DNA of 44,206 bases, taken from positions 1-44,206 of the forward strand of contig MNWW01000069.1 of the NCBI GenBank assembly GCA_001871415.1. The letters are read 5' to 3'. The stretch's first letter is position 1, and every line of letters begins with the position of its first letter. The translations under genes were made by a program, and so were the position numbers. Origin of the DNA: Candidatus Woesearchaeota archaeon CG1_02_57_44 (GTDB lineage Archaea; Nanobdellota; Nanobdellia; Woesearchaeales; CG1-02-57-44). The notes under the pieces are model-generated. The model did no database searches, had not been told where the DNA came from, and was given only the letters and a program-made list of their open reading frames with translations. Positions 40,837 to 44,206 of the stretch are shown in pieces.

Positions 40837-40860
40837 AAACGACCCAATAGGAGCAGACAG

Positions 40861-41820
40861 CTATGCCCAGCCCTTCTTGCGAAACCAGATGAGCAGCACG
40901 ATGCCTGTTCCCGCGATGAGCGTGAGGGCGAACGCGTACCCATAAGGCCACGTGAGCTCAGGCATGAATTTGAAGTTCATCCCATAAATGCCAGTGATGA
41001 GCGTCATGGGCATGAGGATACTGGCGAAGATGGTGAGCACTTTCATTATCTCGTTGAGCCGGTTGCTCTGCACGGACAGATACGCCTCCATGGTGCTGGC
41101 AAGGATGTCCCGATAGGTATCGACAGCCTCAGCGACCCGGATGATATGGTCGTACACATCGCGGTAATAGACGACGGCCTCTGCTGTAATGAAACCATTG
41201 CCCTTGGTGAGCTGCATGATGATCTCGCGCTGCGGCCAGATGATGCGACGCGCTTTGAGCAGCTCTTTCTTGATGCTGAGGATATCGTCCAGATGCTCAG
41301 CACCGCTGGTGAGGATGACCTCCTCTATCTCGTCCAGCCGGTCATCAAGCTTTTCGAGAAGAGGGAAAAGATTGTCCGTCTCTGTGTCGACGATGGCATG
41401 GACCAGGAAATCCAAACCTTTGCCCATAAGCAGTCCGATGCGCTCACGATGGTCGATAAGCCGATGCACGCTTTCCAATGGCTTCAGACGGCTCGTGACC
41501 AGGAAGTTCTTGCCCACCAGATAATCCATCTTGACCGGCTCGATATCCTTGGCGTGCGTGAGCGCGTAGAGGATGAGGTAATGATAGCCAGGATAGGACT
41601 CTAATTTGGCGCGCGTCTTGCTGTGGCTCATATCCTCGCAGACAAGCGGATGGATGGCCAATACCTCCTGCAAGATATGAAGCTCTTCGCTGCTGGGGCG
41701 TTCAAGGTCAAGCCATATAAGTGTACCACGACGTTTGAGCAGAGACGAGAGAAGCTGCTTGGAAAGCTTGTGCTCCCTGAGTGTGGCGCCCTTGCGCTCA
41801 TAGGAGAAGAGCGTGGTCAT
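40861..41820 (-). CDS. corA: CorA-family Mg2+/divalent-cation transporter
   Basis: 319 aa. A large cytosolic N-terminal domain (about 1-255) is followed by two membrane helices at the C-terminus. The signature YGMNF lies at the end of the first helix (LITGIYGMNFKFMPE), and the last residues are Lys/Trp-rich (IWFRKKGWA). It forms a pentameric channel for Mg2+ (or Co2+/Ni2+). Leaderless start from a TATA box 26 bp upstream. Confidence 0.95.
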   Translation of the reverse strand: MTTLFSYERKGATLREHKLSKQLLSSLLKRRGTLIWLDLERPSSEELHILQEVLAIHPLVCEDMSHSKTRAKLESYPGYHYLILYALTHAKDIEPVKMDYLVGKNFLVTSRLKPLESVHRLIDHRERIGLLMGKGLDFLVHAIVDTETDNLFPLLEKLDDRLDEIEEVILTSGAEHLDDILSIKKELLKARRIIWPQREIIMQLTKGNGFITAEAVVYYRDVYDHIIRVAEAVDTYRDILASTMEAYLSVQSNRLNEIMKVLTIFASILMPMTLITGIYGMNFKFMPELTWPYGYAFALTLIAGTGIVLLIWFRKKGWA

Positions 41821-41840
41821 GACTCACCTATGCCGCACAG

Positions 41841-41850
41841 GGTATATAAT
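41841..41850 (-). promoter_or_regulatory. TATA box for corA
   Basis: ATTATATACC on the minus strand, 26 bp upstream of the ATG at 41820. Confidence 0.75.
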
Positions 41851-41962
41851 GGTTTCGGCGGCATTGCGCGAACAGCATAAGGACATCATCAGGCAATACG
41901 ACTTCTGCATGGTAGATACGGAGTTCAAGCTGGACCTGTACCCGCATGCCCTGCCAGCAAAG

Positions 41963-41972
41963 CTTTAAATAA
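41963..41972 (+). promoter_or_regulatory. TATA box for the 105-aa membrane protein
   Basis: CTTTAAATAA, 27 bp upstream of the ATG at 41994. Confidence 0.72.
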
Positions 41973-41993
41973 CACAAGTCACCGGTAGACTGC

Positions 41994-42311
41994 ATGTTCG
42001 AGATAGCCGTCACGGCCGTCAACGCGAGCGCGATACCCGTGCCCATAGAGACCATCATCGCCAGCATCCAGCACCTCTTCAGCATAGCCACCTGGCTTGT
42101 GGGAGGATTCTCCGGCCTGGCTGTCCTCTATGTCATCTACAGCTTCCTGCAATGGAGGGAACGATTGGCCGTGACAATCATGGTGCGCGATGTCAGAGCA
42201 TCAATAGCTGAAATCAAGGATCGGCTCGCCACGATAGAGCAGACGATCAGCGAGAACAGGCCAGAATCAAGAAAGAAGCAAAAGAAAAAAGCGAAAAAGA
42301 TACACCCCTGA
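41994..42311 (+). CDS. Small bitopic membrane protein, 105 aa
   Basis: N-terminal amphipathic part (MFEIAVTAVNASAIPVPIET), one membrane helix at about 32-52 (ATWLVGGFSGLAVLYVIYSF), then a coiled-coil-like helix (VRASIAEIKDRLATIEQTIS) and a strongly basic tail (RKKQKKKAKKIHP). The tail would face the cytosol and may bind nucleic acid or lipid headgroups. It has its own leaderless promoter. No family recognised. Confidence 0.75.
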   Translation: MFEIAVTAVNASAIPVPIETIIASIQHLFSIATWLVGGFSGLAVLYVIYSFLQWRERLAVTIMVRDVRASIAEIKDRLATIEQTISENRPESRKKQKKKAKKIHP

Positions 42312-42611
42312 TATAGTTAATCCGGCGGGAGTTGATAATTTCTCACACATACCATTTACCATGAGCAGTTCTCTCGTGCATGGCGCTCTTTTGAGAGTCC
42401 CACCAGCAGCCTGCTTTTGCCAGACAGTCGCCCCCTTGCCCACGCAAACGACACATGCGCAGGGGATCGCTCATGGCTTTCACTGTCGCAATGGCTGGAT
42501 CTCAGGACAAAGCCCGTGCACCATGCAATCGTGTACGCACTGAGCCCACTTTACAGCGCCCATCCAGCAGGAGTGGCCAGGAACCTGCCTGTTGCCTGAA
42601 TGACTCGCATC
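42312..42611. other. 300-bp intergenic stretch without a clear gene
   Basis: Between two converging genes. Short frames here have poor coding character. Possible base pairing: GCTGGAT (about 42492) with ATCCAGC (about 42562), and CTCAG with CTGAG inside. This could be a small RNA or chance; no promoter was seen. Confidence 0.35.
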
Positions 42612-43139
42612 TCAATGGATTGTCACAGAGGATAGGACCACCGGCTCATTCGGCCAGTCCATGGGGCCGACCTGGCCAGCGGCGATGGCATCCACGACAT
42701 CCATGCCCTGCGTCACCTTGCCGAACACCGCGTAGCCGTCTTGACCAGGAGCAGGATCAAGGAAGGTATTGTCCGCCAGATTGATGAAGAACTGGCTGGT
42801 TGCTGAGTTAGGGTCATTGGTGCGTGCCATGGCGATAGTGCCGCGCAGGTTGCTCTTGCCCGCCTCAAGGCCTATCGCATCGCGCGTCTGCTTCTGGGTG
42901 CCGTCCTGCGTGAACCCGCCGCCCTGGATGACAAAACCATGCACGACGCGATGGAAGATAGTGCCGTCATAGAAGCCATCCTTGGCATACTGCACGAAAT
43001 TGTCCACAGTCGCTGGCGCTGCCTTCGCGTCCAGCTCCACGACAATGTCGCCTTTGCTCGTGTGCAGGGTCGCCTGCCGCGCAGAGCAGCCCGCCAGCAG
43101 CATCAATGCCAGCAGCAATTGTATCATCTGCCATCTCAT
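42612..43139 (-). CDS. Lipoprotein cyclophilin (peptidyl-prolyl isomerase)
   Basis: 175 aa. The N-terminus MRWQMIQLLLALMLLAGCSA has a lipobox LAGC, so the mature protein is probably lipid-anchored outside the cell. The cyclophilin core follows: IFHRVVHGFVIQGGGF with catalytic Arg/Phe/Gln residues, GTIAMARTNDPNSATSQFFI, and GYAVFGKVTQGMDVV, giving a short bacterial PpiA-like type. It catalyses proline isomerisation, here likely for secreted proteins. Its start overlaps the preceding gene by ATGA, so the two are coupled. Confidence 0.92.
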   Translation of the reverse strand: MRWQMIQLLLALMLLAGCSARQATLHTSKGDIVVELDAKAAPATVDNFVQYAKDGFYDGTIFHRVVHGFVIQGGGFTQDGTQKQTRDAIGLEAGKSNLRGTIAMARTNDPNSATSQFFINLADNTFLDPAPGQDGYAVFGKVTQGMDVVDAIAAGQVGPMDWPNEPVVLSSVTIH

Positions 43140-44062
43140 AGTATCACCTCTTGTAGTCGTTTAGCGAAATCAGGGAAGGGCATGCGCGCGGCCGTGTGCG
43201 CCAGCGCAACAGTATCACCATCGACGCCCCAGAGCCCGCGGACAATATCTGACGCAGGATACTCGCGGAGTAGACCAACACATCGTCGGAGATACTGGAT
43301 GCTCGGCGTGGTTGCCGCACCCCTTTGCTCAGAGCCAGCTGCATCACCCATCTGCGTGTACACGGCGACGCGTCTGTCCATGCGCTCTGCCTCCACGACC
43401 AGCGCATCCTCGATATGAGCAGGATCTCCAGCGAGATCCTCAGCGTCAAGGGCGTAGAGAGTCGATGCAAGGCCTGTCGCGCGACCTGCAGCGATGCCAT
43501 ACAATGAGCTCATGACACTCATCAACCCATAGCGGGTGCTGCTCGCCAGCGCGGCACGGATATCTTCCGCAGAGCCTCCGGCGTCCAGCACATGCTCAGC
43601 GACAGGGGTCACTCCGACCCGCAAGCAGAGGAATCGGTGATCAGGATGGGGAACGCCTATCTTGGCCATGAGTCTGCCATGATCGAGCAGGTCATCGACC
43701 GTCTGGGGGCCATCGACCATGCAGGCCCCGGTGCTGTCATACTGCATGGTCTCACAGAACGAGTCGAGTGCCGGGTCATAGAATGCCTGGGCGAATCCAT
43801 AACGCTCGCCGCTGAGGCACTCAGGCGCGTCGCGCCCATAGAGTGAAGTGTACAGTTCGGCCGCATCCGAAGGCAGCGCGTCAAGCGTATCCCACGCGAG
43901 GCTGGCGCGATGCGCTGCGAGCGCGAGATGCGAGTGGAGCCGCGGCGGGACCATGGCCCGGGCCTCAGGGAGCCCTTGCTCAGGACGATGCTGCTGCGCA
44001 TGGTCCAGCAGGTACGCGAGTCCTTGGGAGAGCTTCAGCCAATCAGGGACCGCCATTGCCAT
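43136..44062 (-). CDS. Hypothetical protein coupled to the cyclophilin gene, 308 aa
   Basis: Start at 44062 is chosen because a TATA box lies 26 bp upstream (44084-44093); the frame is open to 44128. The product begins MAMAVPDWLKLSQGLAYLL and is Ala-rich and mostly helical, with conserved-looking segments GPQTVDDLLDHGRLMAKIGV and IEDALVVEAERMDRRVAVY. There is no signal peptide or membrane helix. No family recognised. It overlaps the cyclophilin start by ATGA. Confidence 0.72.
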   Translation of the reverse strand: MAMAVPDWLKLSQGLAYLLDHAQQHRPEQGLPEARAMVPPRLHSHLALAAHRASLAWDTLDALPSDAAELYTSLYGRDAPECLSGERYGFAQAFYDPALDSFCETMQYDSTGACMVDGPQTVDDLLDHGRLMAKIGVPHPDHRFLCLRVGVTPVAEHVLDAGGSAEDIRAALASSTRYGLMSVMSSLYGIAAGRATGLASTLYALDAEDLAGDPAHIEDALVVEAERMDRRVAVYTQMGDAAGSEQRGAATTPSIQYLRRCVGLLREYPASDIVRGLWGVDGDTVALAHTAARMPFPDFAKRLQEVIL

Positions 44063-44083
44063 AGGGCATGCAATCTCACGGCC

Positions 44084-44093
44084 CTTTTTATTG
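44084..44093 (-). promoter_or_regulatory. TATA box for the 308-aa gene
   Basis: CAATAAAAAG on the minus strand, 26 bp upstream of the ATG at 44062. Confidence 0.68.
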
Positions 44094-44171
44094 CTTGCCC
44101 TGCGATAGGGCCAGAGGGGCACCCGCACTCATCTCGCAGCTGCATTGCCTGCAGGCGTTATGGCCTGTAAG

Positions 44172-44181
44172 CTTTTTATGC
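44172..44181 (+). promoter_or_regulatory. TATA box for a gene starting at the window edge
   Basis: CTTTTTATGC, about 26 bp before an ATG at 44203. The window ends at 44206, so only the first codon of the presumed plus-strand gene is visible. Confidence 0.5.
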
Positions 44182-44206
44182 AACCAATGAATCTCCACCC
44201 CCATGG

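Noticed and set aside
42361-42784. Short open frames of 60-109 codons on the plus strand
   Set aside because: Overlapping frames with poor composition and no promoter; the last overlaps the cyclophilin gene in antisense.

Overview
The window is from an archaeon, most likely a GC-rich DPANN-type lineage of the Woesearchaeota/Pacearchaeota kind. Archaeal hallmarks are S12 and S7 ribosomal proteins, aIF-1A, a Dph2-family protein, Bud32, AlaX, an archaellin, and class III (type IV pilin-like) signal sequences. About twenty genes have a TATA box 26-28 bp before the ATG, so most mRNAs are probably leaderless; leadered genes show GAGGTGA-like ribosome binding sites. The lineage is inferred from gene style, not from a phylogeny.

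Layout, left to right. 1-200: two adjacent elements that can fold as three-way junctions. 201-1234 (-): S7 and S12. 1319-3187 (-): an amino-acid permease fused to a methyltransferase. 3227-5740: an unknown gene, a Dph2-like protein lacking the first domain, an AlaX editing protein and a small membrane protein. 5830-10364 (-): an RDD membrane protein / SppA / secreted subtilase operon. 10481-10810: aIF-1A. 11036-19138 (+): a BatA-like protein, a double-VWA protein, two small membrane proteins, MoxR, DUF58 and a methyltransferase, apparently one transcription unit. 19199-20369: a glutamate 5-kinase, tRNA-Pro(CGG) and an orphan AT-rich antitoxin-like gene. 20437-22954: two convergent DEAD-box helicases. 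23119-24440: a GNAT acetyltransferase and a broken archaellin gene. 24577-29151: phosphoesterase, zinc ribbon, valyl-tRNA synthetase and Bud32.

The most interesting region is 29221-40611 (-), a type IV pilus-like locus of about 11 kb. A first, tightly overlapping block encodes a pilin-like protein carrying a Cys-rich module and an FG-GAP/PQQ-like beta-propeller, followed by a membrane protein, two minor-pilin-like proteins, a 44-codon ORF and a secreted membrane-anchored protein. A second block encodes a bitopic membrane protein, a membrane-tethered winged-helix-like protein, the assembly ATPase and two TadC/FlaJ-like platform proteins. A major-pilin-like gene with its own promoter follows. 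It reads as a surface filament system with a propeller-bearing adhesin. No prepilin peptidase is in the window.

40861-44206 holds a CorA transporter, a small membrane protein, an apparent lipoprotein cyclophilin with an unknown partner, and the start of a gene that runs off the end. Three short tandem duplications (20, 20 and 18 bp) and one 31-bp triple repeat show slippage-type change; one duplication helps break the archaellin gene.
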